DNA from: an uncultured Lachnospiraceae bacterium
GTDB taxonomy: Bacteria; Bacillota; Clostridia; Lachnospirales; Lachnospiraceae
Assembly: GCA_947174505.1 (NCBI GenBank)
Contig: CAMWJF010000004.1
Span: 55,512-119,511, forward strand
Direction of reading: 5' to 3'
Length of the DNA stretch: 64,000 bases
Translations under genes and position numbers: made by a program
The notes under the pieces: model-generated
Told to the model about the DNA's origin: nothing
Seen by the model: the letters and a program-made list of their open reading frames with translations, nothing else
Databases searched by the model: none
Shown here: positions 15,281-24,323 of the stretch, piece after piece
Layout of the letters: every line of letters begins with the position of its first letter
Position numbering within the stretch: the first letter of the stretch is position 1

Positions 15281-15511
15281 GCCTACCATGTATGCCATGA
15301 AATTGTAGCTGTCCTGCACATCTGTCAGGAAAAGATCCAGCCAGAACTCTCCCGGGTGAATCATACGAAGCATCTGCAGCGCTGCCGCATTCTGTTTCAG
15401 GTCGCAGAGTGTTTCATCGGGAAGCTGCAGAAAAACGGCGCCGCGGCTGTTTTCTACCATCCTGATAAACCTTTCTGTGTTTTTGATTGTTCTGATATTC
15501 ACCTTATACAT
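15269..15511 (-). CDS. small HPr-like protein lacking the phospho-histidine
   Basis: 80 residues, cytosolic. The pattern of strands and helices (VNIRTIKNTERFIRMVENS, then LKQNAAALQMLRMI, then FWLDLFLTDVQDS) resembles HPr, and it shares the MxxVN start and spacing with the product at 55548-55775. Neither the His15 region (GIHARPA) nor the regulatory Ser46 (KSIMG) is conserved; the latter reads KQNAAAL. It therefore cannot act as a normal PTS phosphocarrier. The strong ribosome site GGGAGAGGAG 3 bases before ATG supports expression. The HPr link is inferred from pattern; a role in carbon control is possible but unproven. Confidence 0.62.
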   Translation of the reverse strand: MYKVNIRTIKNTERFIRMVENSRGAVFLQLPDETLCDLKQNAAALQMLRMIHPGEFWLDLFLTDVQDSYNFMAYMVGAGA

Positions 15512-15722
15512 AATCTCCTCTCCCTTCTTTTCTATATGGGTGTCGTTCCTTCGTTTCGTCAGTTCTTTTCTTTTCTCTTACCTTGTGATATGATTATATC
15601 ATCAGTAAAATCAATATTAATAGAAATAAATAGGCATAATATATGATTATATTTCCAAAAATGAAAAAATCTAACTATTAAAGTATATTTGCCGGATAAC
15701 GCGGGAGAAGGAGGATGACCAT

Positions 15723-16610
15723 ATGATACTGCCATGTACAGTACAGACAAATAGGCAGGGGGAGGAACTGCGGGAGCATGGAACCCGTCTTTTCCCGGTT
15801 GCCTGCTACCTTGACGTGCTTCCCGGGGACGAGATTCCCTGGCATTGGCACAATGAACTGGAATTGGGGCTGGTGGTAAAGGGAACGGCTGATGTGGAGC
15901 TGGCATCTGTAAAGTACCGGCTTCGTGCCGGGGACGGCTTTTTCATTAACAGTAATATTTTACATGCCGTCTCATTAACCGAAGGGGACTTTTGCGAAAT
16001 TCATTCGGTGGTGTTTCATCCGCGTGCAGTCAGCGGCAGCACGGATAATATTATCTGGCAGAAGTATGTCAAGCCGCTCACGGAAAATCAGGGCAATCCG
16101 GGCTTTCATCTGACCCCTGAAATAGAATGGCACAGGCGGGCGCTGGAGGGTATTGCCGGGATCTGGAGGCTGGCGGAGCAGGAGGACTTCGGATATGAAA
16201 TGTATATCCGAAATGAACTTTCCATGATGACTGCCCTGTTTTCGGAGCATCAGGCCACCGTGAATAAAAAATCCTTCGGCAAGGAACAGCGGGACAATGC
16301 CCGGATCAAGGAGATGCTGACTTTTATCCAGAGTAATTATGACAGGGAAGTTACCATAGAAGATATCGCATCCGCATGTGCCATAAGCGCCAGCGAGTGT
16401 ATCCGCTGTTTCCGTGCGACAATCAATACAACGCCCATTGCTTATTTGAAATCCTACCGTCTTCAGCAGGCGGCATTAAAGCTGCAGCTTTCTTCGGATA
16501 AAATTTCCGCTGTTGCGGAGAGCTGCGGTTTTCAGGAGATGAGCTATTTTGCCAAATCCTTTAAGGAGGTATACGGCTGTACGCCCTCGGAATACAGAAT
16601 CGGAAAATAA
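15723..16610 (+). CDS. AraC-family regulator with cupin sensor, next to GH127/GH3
   Basis: The N-terminal cupin (about 20-110) carries IPWHWHNELELGLVVKG and the GDGFFINSNILHAV half; the histidines look like an intact sugar-sensing pocket. C-terminal AraC domain about 195-293 (IEDIASACAISASECIRCFRATI ... GCTPSEYRIGK). ATG 15723 follows GGAGGATGACCAT. It lies 150 bases upstream of GH127 in the same direction, so it probably controls the GH127 and GH3 genes in response to arabinosides. Confidence 0.93.
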   Translation: MILPCTVQTNRQGEELREHGTRLFPVACYLDVLPGDEIPWHWHNELELGLVVKGTADVELASVKYRLRAGDGFFINSNILHAVSLTEGDFCEIHSVVFHPRAVSGSTDNIIWQKYVKPLTENQGNPGFHLTPEIEWHRRALEGIAGIWRLAEQEDFGYEMYIRNELSMMTALFSEHQATVNKKSFGKEQRDNARIKEMLTFIQSNYDREVTIEDIASACAISASECIRCFRATINTTPIAYLKSYRLQQAALKLQLSSDKISAVAESCGFQEMSYFAKSFKEVYGCTPSEYRIGK

Positions 16611-16761
16611 TACAAATAAAACCGAATATCATCCATTTTATAGAAATATATTTCCGAATATAATACATATAGAACAGTAACAGGGCAAGGGCTATAAAAA
16701 GCCTGACAGGCTGTCCCATGTGGGCGGCGGACGTCAGGATATTAAAATGGAGGGTAAAACA

Positions 16762-18699
16762 ATGGGTGATTTAAAGCTGGTGAAAGATTTTACGGTGGGG
16801 GAAGGTTTTTTTGGCAGATATGAAAAGCTGGTGAAGGACGTGGTGCTTCCCTATCAGGAGCGGGCGTTAAACGACCAGATTGAAGGCGCGGAGAAGAGCC
16901 ATTGCATTGAGAATTTCCGTATGGCGGCGAAGAAGCTGAAAACCGGCAGCAGTGACGGTGAATTTTACGGCATGGTTTTTCAGGACAGTGATGTGGCCAA
17001 GTGGCTGGAGGGAGCTGCCTACTCTCTGGCTCAGAATCCGGACGAGGCGCTGGAAAAGCGGTGTGATGAGATCATAGAGCTGATCGGCGAGGCACAGCAG
17101 AAGGACGGTTATCTCAACACTTACTTTACGGTGAAGGAGCCGGAAAAGCGGTGGACAAATCTTCACGAGGCCCACGAGCTTTACTGCGCGGGACATATGA
17201 TTGAGGCAGCAGTGGCTTATGCGGAGTGTACGGGGAAAGCAAGACTTCTGGAAATCATGTGCGATATGGCCGATCATATTTACCGCCACTTTATAGAAGA
17301 GGGGGCGGAAGGGTATCCCGGACATCCTGAGATCGAGCTTGCCCTGATGCGGCTGTACCGCAGTACCAAGGAGGAAAAGTACAGGGAGCTGGCGCTGCAT
17401 TTCATCAATGCACGCGGCGTGGATTCTGATTATTATAAGAAAGAGATGGAAAAAAATCCCTGGCGCGTCTGGGGCAATAATCCCGATGATAAGGAGTACG
17501 CCCAGAATTATGCGCCGGTGAGGCAGCAGGACAGGGCGGTGGGACATGCTGTCCGTGCGGTGTACCTTTACACGGGGATGGCGGATGCGGCCATGGAGAC
17601 GGGAGATACAGGGCTTGCGGATGCCTGTAAGACATTATGGAATAACATTACACAGCACAGAATGTATGTGACGGGTGCCATCGGTTCCGCTTACGAGGGG
17701 GAGGCTTTCACAAAGGATGACCATCTGCCCAACGATACGGCTTATGCGGAGACATGCGCGGCCATTGGTCTGATCTTTTTCTCCAATAAAATGCTGTATC
17801 TGGAACACAACGGCAAATATGCGGATGTGATGGAGCGGGCATTGTATAACTGTGTATTGGCAGGGATGCAGCTTGACGGCACGAAATTCTTCTATGTGAA
17901 TCCGCTGGAGATACTGCCCGGCATTTCCGGGGAGGCACAGACCCATAAGCACGCGCTGCCCGTCAGGCCCAAATGGTTTGCCTGCGCCTGCTGCCCGCCC
18001 AACGTGGCAAGGCTTTTAGGATCTGTGGCGGAATACGCATGGCATGTGATACCGGGTGCTCTTTTCTCCAATCTGTTTATTGCGGGGACGCTGGATGTGA
18101 GCGACCGTTTTGGCGGCAAGGTAACTTTACAGACCAATTATCCTTATGACAATAAACTGGAATACCGCTTTGCGCCACAGGAGGGAAGAAACAGCATGGA
18201 GGTGCCCCTGGCAGTCCGTATTCCTGCGTGGAGCAGACAGACAAAAATTCTTTTGAATGGGAAAGAAACAGACTGTGAGATCCGGGACGGGTATGCGTAT
18301 CTGAGAAGAGAGTATACTGCGGACGATGTGATTACGGTGGAACTGGATCTTACAGTAAGGCGTGTGTATACAAGTAACCGTGTTTCCGAAAATACAGGCA
18401 GGACAGCCTTGCAGAGAGGACCGCTGATCTATTGTGCAGAAGGTGTGGATAACGAAAACGATATTCTCTCCTTAAGCCTGAAAAAGGACGGGGAAGTGAC
18501 GGTGAGCGACTATCTGCCGGATGAGCTTTTCGGGATACAAAAGCTTTTTGCGGATGGGTACCGGGAGACGGTGAACGAGGAGCTTTACAGCTTTGAAAGA
18601 CAGGAGGCGCAGCCCTGTCAGGTGACGCTGGTGCCGTATTATACCTGGGGCAACCGTGGGCTGAACCAGATGAGGGTATGGATTCCGGAGAGAGATTAG
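16762..18699 (+). CDS. GH127 beta-L-arabinofuranosidase-type glycoside hydrolase
   Basis: Retaining glycosidase releasing beta-linked L-arabinofuranose. No signal peptide, so it works in the cytosol. The zinc/cysteine site of the family is visible: Glu330 and Cys332 in YAETCA and the Cys pair 410-411 in ACACCPPN, one of which is the nucleophile in the studied Bifidobacterium enzyme. The (alpha/alpha)6 barrel spans about 60-430, with beta-sandwich domains after it. The track start 16720 is rejected; ATG 16762 has GGAGGG 8 bases upstream (645 residues). It follows the AraC gene and is followed by GH3. Confidence 0.93.
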   Translation: MGDLKLVKDFTVGEGFFGRYEKLVKDVVLPYQERALNDQIEGAEKSHCIENFRMAAKKLKTGSSDGEFYGMVFQDSDVAKWLEGAAYSLAQNPDEALEKRCDEIIELIGEAQQKDGYLNTYFTVKEPEKRWTNLHEAHELYCAGHMIEAAVAYAECTGKARLLEIMCDMADHIYRHFIEEGAEGYPGHPEIELALMRLYRSTKEEKYRELALHFINARGVDSDYYKKEMEKNPWRVWGNNPDDKEYAQNYAPVRQQDRAVGHAVRAVYLYTGMADAAMETGDTGLADACKTLWNNITQHRMYVTGAIGSAYEGEAFTKDDHLPNDTAYAETCAAIGLIFFSNKMLYLEHNGKYADVMERALYNCVLAGMQLDGTKFFYVNPLEILPGISGEAQTHKHALPVRPKWFACACCPPNVARLLGSVAEYAWHVIPGALFSNLFIAGTLDVSDRFGGKVTLQTNYPYDNKLEYRFAPQEGRNSMEVPLAVRIPAWSRQTKILLNGKETDCEIRDGYAYLRREYTADDVITVELDLTVRRVYTSNRVSENTGRTALQRGPLIYCAEGVDNENDILSLSLKKDGEVTVSDYLPDELFGIQKLFADGYRETVNEELYSFERQEAQPCQVTLVPYYTWGNRGLNQMRVWIPERD

Positions 18700-18790
18700 T
18701 AAAATAATTACCTCAAATAAAGTATAAAAAAGGGAATTGTAACGGAGATAATTTCCCGTTATACTTACCTTAATATGGAATTTGAGCGAA

Positions 18791-18826
18791 CAGGCGGCAT
18801 GTCCATATGGATGTGCCGCCGCTTTT
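18791..18826 (+). terminator. hairpin after GH127, possible terminator
   Basis: 7-bp stem GGCGGCA/TGCCGCC with an inner TCCATATGGA palindrome, followed by GCTTTT. The T-tail is short, so read-through into GH3 is possible. Confidence 0.5.
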
Positions 18827-18935
18827 GTACAGATACAGGCAAAGACGGCCCGCATGGCCGCTTATGGCAGGCTGCGGCGGGCGGGACGGCTCTGCAGATA
18901 TCCGGGAAAGCGAGAAAAACAGGAGGATACCCAAC

Positions 18936-21173
18936 ATGTTAAAAAAGGATGACAAAAAGAATGAAAAAAAGAGGGAGAGGGAAATCGACAGGCTGGTAAA
19001 AAAGCTGACGCTTGATGAGAAAATCGCCATGATCCACGGCGCGTCCCTTTTCCGTTCCGGCGCGGTGGAGCGGCTGGGGATTCCGGCAATCGAGACTTCG
19101 GACGGGCCTATGGGGGTGCGCGCGGAGTTCATGGACGACAGATGGATTCCAGCGGGTAATCAGGACGATATGGTGTCCTATCTTCCCAGCAACAGTGCGC
19201 TTGCCTCTTCCTGGAATACGGAGCTTGCCCATGAAATGGGACATGTATTAGGCGCGGAGGCCAGAGGACGGGGCAAGGATGTGATTCTGGCGCCGGGTAT
19301 CAATATCAAGAGAGATCCTCTTTGCGGCCGGAATTTTGAGTACATGAGCGAGGACCCGGCGCTTACGTCTGCGCTGGTTGTGCCTTTTATACAGGGTGTG
19401 CAGGAAAACGATGTGGCGGCCTGTGTGAAACATTTCGCAGCGAATCTGCAGGAGACGGACCGCCTGATGGTGGACGAGGAAATTGATGAACGGACGCTCT
19501 ATGAGCTTTATCTGCCTGCCTTTAAGGCGGCGGTGCAGGAGGCGGGTACATACTCTATTATGGGCGCTTATAATAAAATTAACGGGTTCCACTGTTGTGA
19601 GAACAAGAAGCTGCTGGATGAAATTCTGAGGGAGGAATGGGGCTTTGACGGCGCGGTCATCAGCGACTGGGGCGGCGTCCATAAGACAAAGGAGGCGGCG
19701 GAGTGCTCCATGGATCTGGAAATGTCGATATTCCCGGATTTTGATGATTATAAGCTGGCAAATCCCCTGAAAGAACTGATTGAAAAAGGTGAAGTTTCCG
19801 TGGATACGGTTGATGCTAAGGTGAGAAATCTCCTGCGCATGATGTACCGTCTGAAAATGATCGGCTCGAAAAAGGAGGACCGCAAGCCGGGTGCGTACAA
19901 TGTACCGGAGCACCGGGAGGCGATTCTCCATGCGGCGCAGGAATCTATGATTTTATTAAAGAATGAAAACAACACGCTTCCTTTGGATGCGAAAAAGATC
20001 AGAAAACTGGCGGTAATCGGCGCAAATGCAGCGACGCTGCATTCGTACGGCGGCGGCAGCGCGGAAATTAAGGCGCTCTACGAGATCTGTCCTCTGGCCG
20101 GGCTTAAGATGTATCTGGGCGGCAATGTCCGGGTAACCTATGCGCAGGGCTATTATGTGCCGCAGAATAAGACAGATGAGGGAGAAAACTGGCAGGCCAC
20201 AAGCGTGAATGAGGAAAAAGACCCGGATATGGGGAAAGCTGTCCGGGACGAGGCGCATGAAAATGAGATGCACCGCAGGGGCGAGGAAGCGCGGCTTGCG
20301 AAACTGGAGCAGGAAAAAGCAGTGATTCATGAAAAAAATGAAAAGCTGTTTGCCGAGGCTCTGGAGGCGGCAAAGGACGCGGACGCCGTTATTTTTGTGG
20401 GCGGCTTAAATCACGAGTATGACGTTGAGGGCTGCGACCGGCCGGATATGAAGCTGCCATATGAGCAGGATTTGCTGATTGATGCGCTTTTAAAAGTCAG
20501 AAAGGATACGATACTCACCTTTGTGGGCGGTTCCCCTGTGGAGATGCCCTGGCGGGATGAGGCGCAGGCGATTCTGTGGAGTTATTACGCGGGCATGGAG
20601 ACGGGAAATGCGCTGGCGAAAATTATTTTCGGGGCCGTGAATCCTTCCGGGAAGCTGGCGGAAACCTTCCCTGCAAAGTATGAGGACTGCGTTACCGCAA
20701 AAAACGGGCAGTTCGGCAAGTGGGGTAACATCGTACTGGAGGAAGGGCTGTACTGCGGTTACCGCTATTATGACAGGCAGCATATTGCGCCGGCGTTTTG
20801 CTTTGGACACGGGCTTTCTTACACGAATTTCGAGTACAGCGGGCTTACGCTGAAAGCTGAGAAAGGAAAGGACGTTAAGTTGACTTTCTCAGTCAAAAAC
20901 ATTGGAAAGCAGGCGGGTGCGGAAATTGCGCAGATTTATATCGCGCCTATTGCGGCGCAGGTGGACAGGCCGGATAAGGAATTGAAAGCCTTTGCCAAGG
21001 TGGAGCTGGGCGCGGGACGCTCGAAAAAAGTCACTTTGACCTTGAAACAGGAAGATTTTATGTATTTTGACGTGCAGTTACACAAATTTATCGCGGACGC
21101 GGGAGACTATGAAATTCTGGTGGGCGCGTCCTGTGAGGATATCAGGCTGCGGGGTATCGCGACGCTCAACTGA
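18936..21173 (+). CDS. GH3 family beta-glycosidase
   Basis: Cytosolic retaining beta-glycosidase (no signal peptide). The N-terminal TIM-barrel has nucleophile Asp in GAVISDWGGVHKT and the substrate-binding stretches KHFAANLQETDR and ETSDGPMGVR. The alpha/beta sandwich follows, with a charged insertion of about 70 residues (DEAHENEMHRRGEEARLAKL region), and the C-terminus is a fibronectin-III-like domain ending LVGASCEDIRL. Track start 18807 is rejected; ATG 18936 follows AGGAGG by 8 bases (745 residues). Specificity may be beta-glucosidase, xylosidase or arabinosidase; GH127 next door favours plant hemicellulose side chains. Confidence 0.92.
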   Translation: MLKKDDKKNEKKREREIDRLVKKLTLDEKIAMIHGASLFRSGAVERLGIPAIETSDGPMGVRAEFMDDRWIPAGNQDDMVSYLPSNSALASSWNTELAHEMGHVLGAEARGRGKDVILAPGINIKRDPLCGRNFEYMSEDPALTSALVVPFIQGVQENDVAACVKHFAANLQETDRLMVDEEIDERTLYELYLPAFKAAVQEAGTYSIMGAYNKINGFHCCENKKLLDEILREEWGFDGAVISDWGGVHKTKEAAECSMDLEMSIFPDFDDYKLANPLKELIEKGEVSVDTVDAKVRNLLRMMYRLKMIGSKKEDRKPGAYNVPEHREAILHAAQESMILLKNENNTLPLDAKKIRKLAVIGANAATLHSYGGGSAEIKALYEICPLAGLKMYLGGNVRVTYAQGYYVPQNKTDEGENWQATSVNEEKDPDMGKAVRDEAHENEMHRRGEEARLAKLEQEKAVIHEKNEKLFAEALEAAKDADAVIFVGGLNHEYDVEGCDRPDMKLPYEQDLLIDALLKVRKDTILTFVGGSPVEMPWRDEAQAILWSYYAGMETGNALAKIIFGAVNPSGKLAETFPAKYEDCVTAKNGQFGKWGNIVLEEGLYCGYRYYDRQHIAPAFCFGHGLSYTNFEYSGLTLKAEKGKDVKLTFSVKNIGKQAGAEIAQIYIAPIAAQVDRPDKELKAFAKVELGAGRSKKVTLTLKQEDFMYFDVQLHKFIADAGDYEILVGASCEDIRLRGIATLN

Positions 21174-21376
21174 GGTGGAGGATGCCTGTACGATACACTG
21201 ATACACTGCAGGCACCAGATTTCCGTCCTATATTATTGAATAACATTCCATCCTGTTGTACATGCTATAGCAGATGACAAATAAATTTGCCGTTTACTAT
21301 GATTTCCATGACAATTTGTTTCAGAGTTGCTTTATTTGTGAATTGTCTGGACAGAAAGCAGGAAAGGGTGGAAGAA

Positions 21377-21613
21377 ATGGATTACAATACGTTACCTGTC
21401 GGCCTTGGGCTGGCATTTGCGACCAACCGTGCGGCCATGGACCGCTTCGTGGATATGACCGATGATGAGAAGAAGGAGTTTGTGGAGAGAAGCCGGGGCG
21501 TCATGTCCAAAAAAGAGATGGACAGTCTGGTAAGCTCTCTTGCGGAGGACGAAGAGCCGGATCTCCATCTTGAAGATGTGAATCAGATTTTTAGAGGACC
21601 GGGCATCGGATAA
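21377..21613 (+). CDS. small conserved acidic protein, unknown function
   Basis: 78 residues beginning MDYNTLPVGLGLAFATNRAAMDRFVDMTDDEKKEFVERSRG; helical, acidic, no membrane part. Proteins with this PVGLGxA...A.xRF start are a familiar small family in clostridia with no known role. The track start 21287 is too far upstream; ATG 21377 follows AGGGTGGAAGAA. It lies 40 bases before cca and probably shares its transcript. Confidence 0.68.
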   Translation: MDYNTLPVGLGLAFATNRAAMDRFVDMTDDEKKEFVERSRGVMSKKEMDSLVSSLAEDEEPDLHLEDVNQIFRGPGIG

Positions 21614-21652
21614 ACGGCAGCCCGGGCGTGAAATGTGACAAAGGAGTTTCCC

Positions 21653-22978
21653 ATGCAGATACAGCTGCCCGACAAAGTGCAAAACATCATAAATACGCTG
21701 GAAGAGGCGGGGTATGAGGCGTACGCGGTGGGCGGCTGTGTCCGGGATTCCATGCTCGGCAGAAAGCCGGACGACTGGGATATTACCACTTCGGCAAAGC
21801 CGGAGGAAATGAAACGTCTTTTCCCGAGAACCGTGGACACGGGGATTAAGCACGGAACCGTCACGGTTCTTCTGGGGGGAGAAGGCTTTGAGGTGACTAC
21901 CTACCGCATCGACGGCGTATATGAGGATGGCAGGCATCCAACGGAGGTAAACTTTACTTCCAATTTAAAAGAAGATTTAAGACGACGTGATTTTACGATC
22001 AACGCCATGGCCTACAACGCGCGCAGCGGGCTGGTGGACCTTTACGGCGGTCTTTCGGACATGGAAAACCGGGTGATCCGCTGTGTGGGGGACGCAAAGG
22101 AGCGGTTTGACGAGGACGCCCTGCGTATGCTGCGGGCGGTGCGTTTTTCCGCACAGCTTGGCTTCCGGATTGACGAGGCGACCGGGGAAGCGGTAAAGGC
22201 GCTTGCCACGAATTTGCAGAAAATCAGTGCGGAACGGATTCAGGTGGAGCTTGTGAAACTGGTGATCTCGCCCCATCCCGATTATCTGCGGACGGCTTAT
22301 GAGCTCGGAATTACGGCGCAGATTCTGCCGGAATTTGATCTTTGCATGGAGACGCCCCAGAGGCATAAACACCACTGCTACGATGTGGGGGAACATATTT
22401 TACACTCCATGCTTGGCGTTGGGCCGGACAAAGTACTGCGGCTGGGTATGTTGTTCCACGATATTGGAAAACCCCAGACCCTGACTGTCGACCCGGATGG
22501 GACGACCCATAATAAAAAGCATCCTTATGAGGGAGAAAAAATCACCAGAAAAGTGATGCGGCGTTTAAAATTTGACAACGATACCACCGACAAGGTGACA
22601 AAGCTGGTGCTGTACCACGATTACGATATCGCGCCCACGGAGGCGGGCGTAAGACGGGCCATCAACCGTATGGGGGAAGACATATTCGCCATGATTTTCA
22701 CAGTGCGGCGCGCGGATATTGCCGCGCAAAGCGATTACATGCGGGAGGAAAAGCTGGCAAAGGTAGCTTACATAGAAAATCTGTACAGAGAAGTTCTGGC
22801 CCGAAAGGACGCAGTGACACTGAAGGATCTGGCAATTTCGGGAAATGACCTGATTGCCGAAGGAATGCCGCCCGGCAGACAGATCGGGGAAACGCTGTCC
22901 GCGCTTTTAGAACGGGTCCTTGACGACCCCTCCCTTAACACAAGGGAGATTCTTTTGAAACTGTATAAAGAAGTGTAA
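21653..22978 (+). CDS. cca: CCA tRNA nucleotidyltransferase
   Basis: Adds or repairs the 3' CCA of tRNAs; relevant here because neither tRNA in the window encodes CCA. The nucleotidyltransferase motif AVGGCVRDSMLGRKPDDWDITTSA gives the GG and DxD catalytic signatures, then RRDFTINAMAYN and the neck helices, and an HD domain (LFHDIGKP ... HH) in the C-terminal half. Track start GTG 21635 is replaced by ATG 21653 because AAAGGAG lies 6 bases before it (441 residues). A stem-loop ending GGGGGGTATTTTT closes the gene at about 23035. Confidence 0.95.
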   Translation: MQIQLPDKVQNIINTLEEAGYEAYAVGGCVRDSMLGRKPDDWDITTSAKPEEMKRLFPRTVDTGIKHGTVTVLLGGEGFEVTTYRIDGVYEDGRHPTEVNFTSNLKEDLRRRDFTINAMAYNARSGLVDLYGGLSDMENRVIRCVGDAKERFDEDALRMLRAVRFSAQLGFRIDEATGEAVKALATNLQKISAERIQVELVKLVISPHPDYLRTAYELGITAQILPEFDLCMETPQRHKHHCYDVGEHILHSMLGVGPDKVLRLGMLFHDIGKPQTLTVDPDGTTHNKKHPYEGEKITRKVMRRLKFDNDTTDKVTKLVLYHDYDIAPTEAGVRRAINRMGEDIFAMIFTVRRADIAAQSDYMREEKLAKVAYIENLYREVLARKDAVTLKDLAISGNDLIAEGMPPGRQIGETLSALLERVLDDPSLNTREILLKLYKEV

Positions 22979-23036
22979 TGAAAATCCCCTGCTGTTCATA
23001 AGATGTAACAGTCAGAGTCAGGCGGGGGGTATTTTT

Positions 23037-24050
23037 GTGAATGACAGAGCTGTCAATTTATTAGAGAATTATGAGATAGAGGTGCGTCGTACATGGAAGG
23101 GCCGCGGGGCAATTCTGTGCGATTCAGACCGTGGCCTGCTTATCATGAAAGAATATGGCGGCCCGGCGGAGAAGGTCGGTTTTCAGGAGTATCTGCTGAA
23201 TCATATCAGGGAAAGCGGTGTGGTGCGTGCGGAGACGATTTTGCGGACAAAGGAAAATGAGCTGATTGTCCGTGATCAGGACAGGACGGCCTATATTGTA
23301 AAGACTTACTGCGAGGGCAGGGAGTGCGACCACCGGAATCCGCAGGAGTGCCGTCATGCGGTGAATACGCTGGCGCGTCTTCACGGCGTCTGCGATCTTT
23401 CCGGCTGTGAAATTCTGGGGGAACAGCCTGTTTTTCATGTGGAAAGTGAGTATGAAAAGCATAACCGCGAGCTGAAAAAAGTGCGGAAATTTTTGCGGGA
23501 AAAGAGCCAGAAGACCGATTTTGAAATTTATTTAATGAAACATTATGACTATTTTATGGATATTGCCTTGCAAATTACAGGGGAATTGAGTTATTATGCC
23601 TATGAGGAGGATTCTTTTACCGCCTCTATTGTGTGCCACGGCGATTACCAGTACCATAATATCATACAGACCGAAGAGGGCAGCGTGCTCGTTAATTTCG
23701 AGAAATGCATCAGGGACTATCCTGTCCGGGACCTGTATCTGTTTATGCGTAAGCTTTTGGAAAAAAATAACTGGTCACAGTCGCTTGGTGATATGCTCCT
23801 TTCGGGGTATAATGAAGTGAGACCTTTAAGTGAACGGGATTACAGGCAGTTGTATTTCCGCTTTGCCTACCCGGAGAAGTTCTGGAAGATCGTGAACTTC
23901 TATTACAACAGCGGCAAGGCATGGATTCCCGGTCGGAATATGGAAAAGACAGAGAAGCTATTTGCGCAGGAGAGGGAAAAACAGCTCTTTTTAAAGAGTA
24001 TGTTTCCGTCAGAAAACGGCGTTCTTCCCATGGATGATTTGTGCCGCTGA
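23037..24050 (+). CDS. CotS-like spore coat kinase-fold protein
   Basis: Member of the aminoglycoside-phosphotransferase/choline-kinase fold, CotS group, which is found on spore coats in Bacillus and clostridia. Kinase-like signs: MKEYGGP lysine region, CHGDYQYHNII Brenner loop, and LVNFEKCIRDYPVRDL in place of the usual DFD/DFE, with Asn-Phe-Glu where the metal-binding Asp is expected, so activity may be lost or altered. GTG start at 23037 just after the cca terminator; the ribosome site is the G-rich run. 337 residues, usual for CotS. Confidence 0.82.
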   Translation: MNDRAVNLLENYEIEVRRTWKGRGAILCDSDRGLLIMKEYGGPAEKVGFQEYLLNHIRESGVVRAETILRTKENELIVRDQDRTAYIVKTYCEGRECDHRNPQECRHAVNTLARLHGVCDLSGCEILGEQPVFHVESEYEKHNRELKKVRKFLREKSQKTDFEIYLMKHYDYFMDIALQITGELSYYAYEEDSFTASIVCHGDYQYHNIIQTEEGSVLVNFEKCIRDYPVRDLYLFMRKLLEKNNWSQSLGDMLLSGYNEVRPLSERDYRQLYFRFAYPEKFWKIVNFYYNSGKAWIPGRNMEKTEKLFAQEREKQLFLKSMFPSENGVLPMDDLCR

Positions 24051-24080
24051 AAGCGGCATGGGGCTTAGGGCGAAAAGAAC

Positions 24081-24107
24081 AAATACCCGGAATACGGGTA
24101 TTTTCTC
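24081..24107 (+). terminator. terminator of the CotS-like gene
   Basis: 9-bp stem AAATACCCG/CGGGTATTT with loop GAATA, followed by TCTC. Confidence 0.65.
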
Positions 24108-24310
24108 AGGCAAGTTTGCCTGTCTTGGGATTTGGGATTCCACAACGCGGAATCATGGAGGTAAAGGTTGAAAAATAAGTCTGATGACCTTATTTTTCAA
24201 CCGCGAGTTTATGCCGGAGTCACAAACTCGGATTCGCAGCCGAGAATAAAAGTATTCCTTCGGAAAACTTTGAAATTCTCGGCGCGTGCCTTCGCAAAAA
24301 ACGCTTCGGC
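24107..24310 (+). repeat. array of five perfect or near-perfect hairpins before the PEGA lipoprotein gene
   Basis: In order: CAGGCAA/TTGCCTG (24107-24122), GATTCC/GGAATC (24136-24154), a 13-bp perfect stem GTTGAAAAATAAG/CTTATTTTTCAAC (24167-24201), CGAGTTT/AAACTCG (24204-24230), and GCCGAGAAT/ATTCTCGGC (24239-24283) with an inner TTCC/GGAA. The last three, plus the CTTCGC region to 24310, lie between two copies of ATGGAGGTAAA (24155-24165 and 24311-24321); the second copy is the ribosome site of the next gene. This looks like insertion of a palindromic element into the ribosome-binding region. A 50-codon TTG-started frame (24168-24320) runs through it and is not called as a gene. Confidence 0.7.
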
Positions 24311-24323
24311 ATGGAGGTAAAAA

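Noticed and set aside
24168-24320. TTG-started 50-codon frame with a ribosome site in the hairpin array
   Set aside because: Its sequence is made of palindromes, its stop lies in the next ribosome site, and the product looks like no protein; better explained as an inserted palindromic element. Kept as a note in the array feature.
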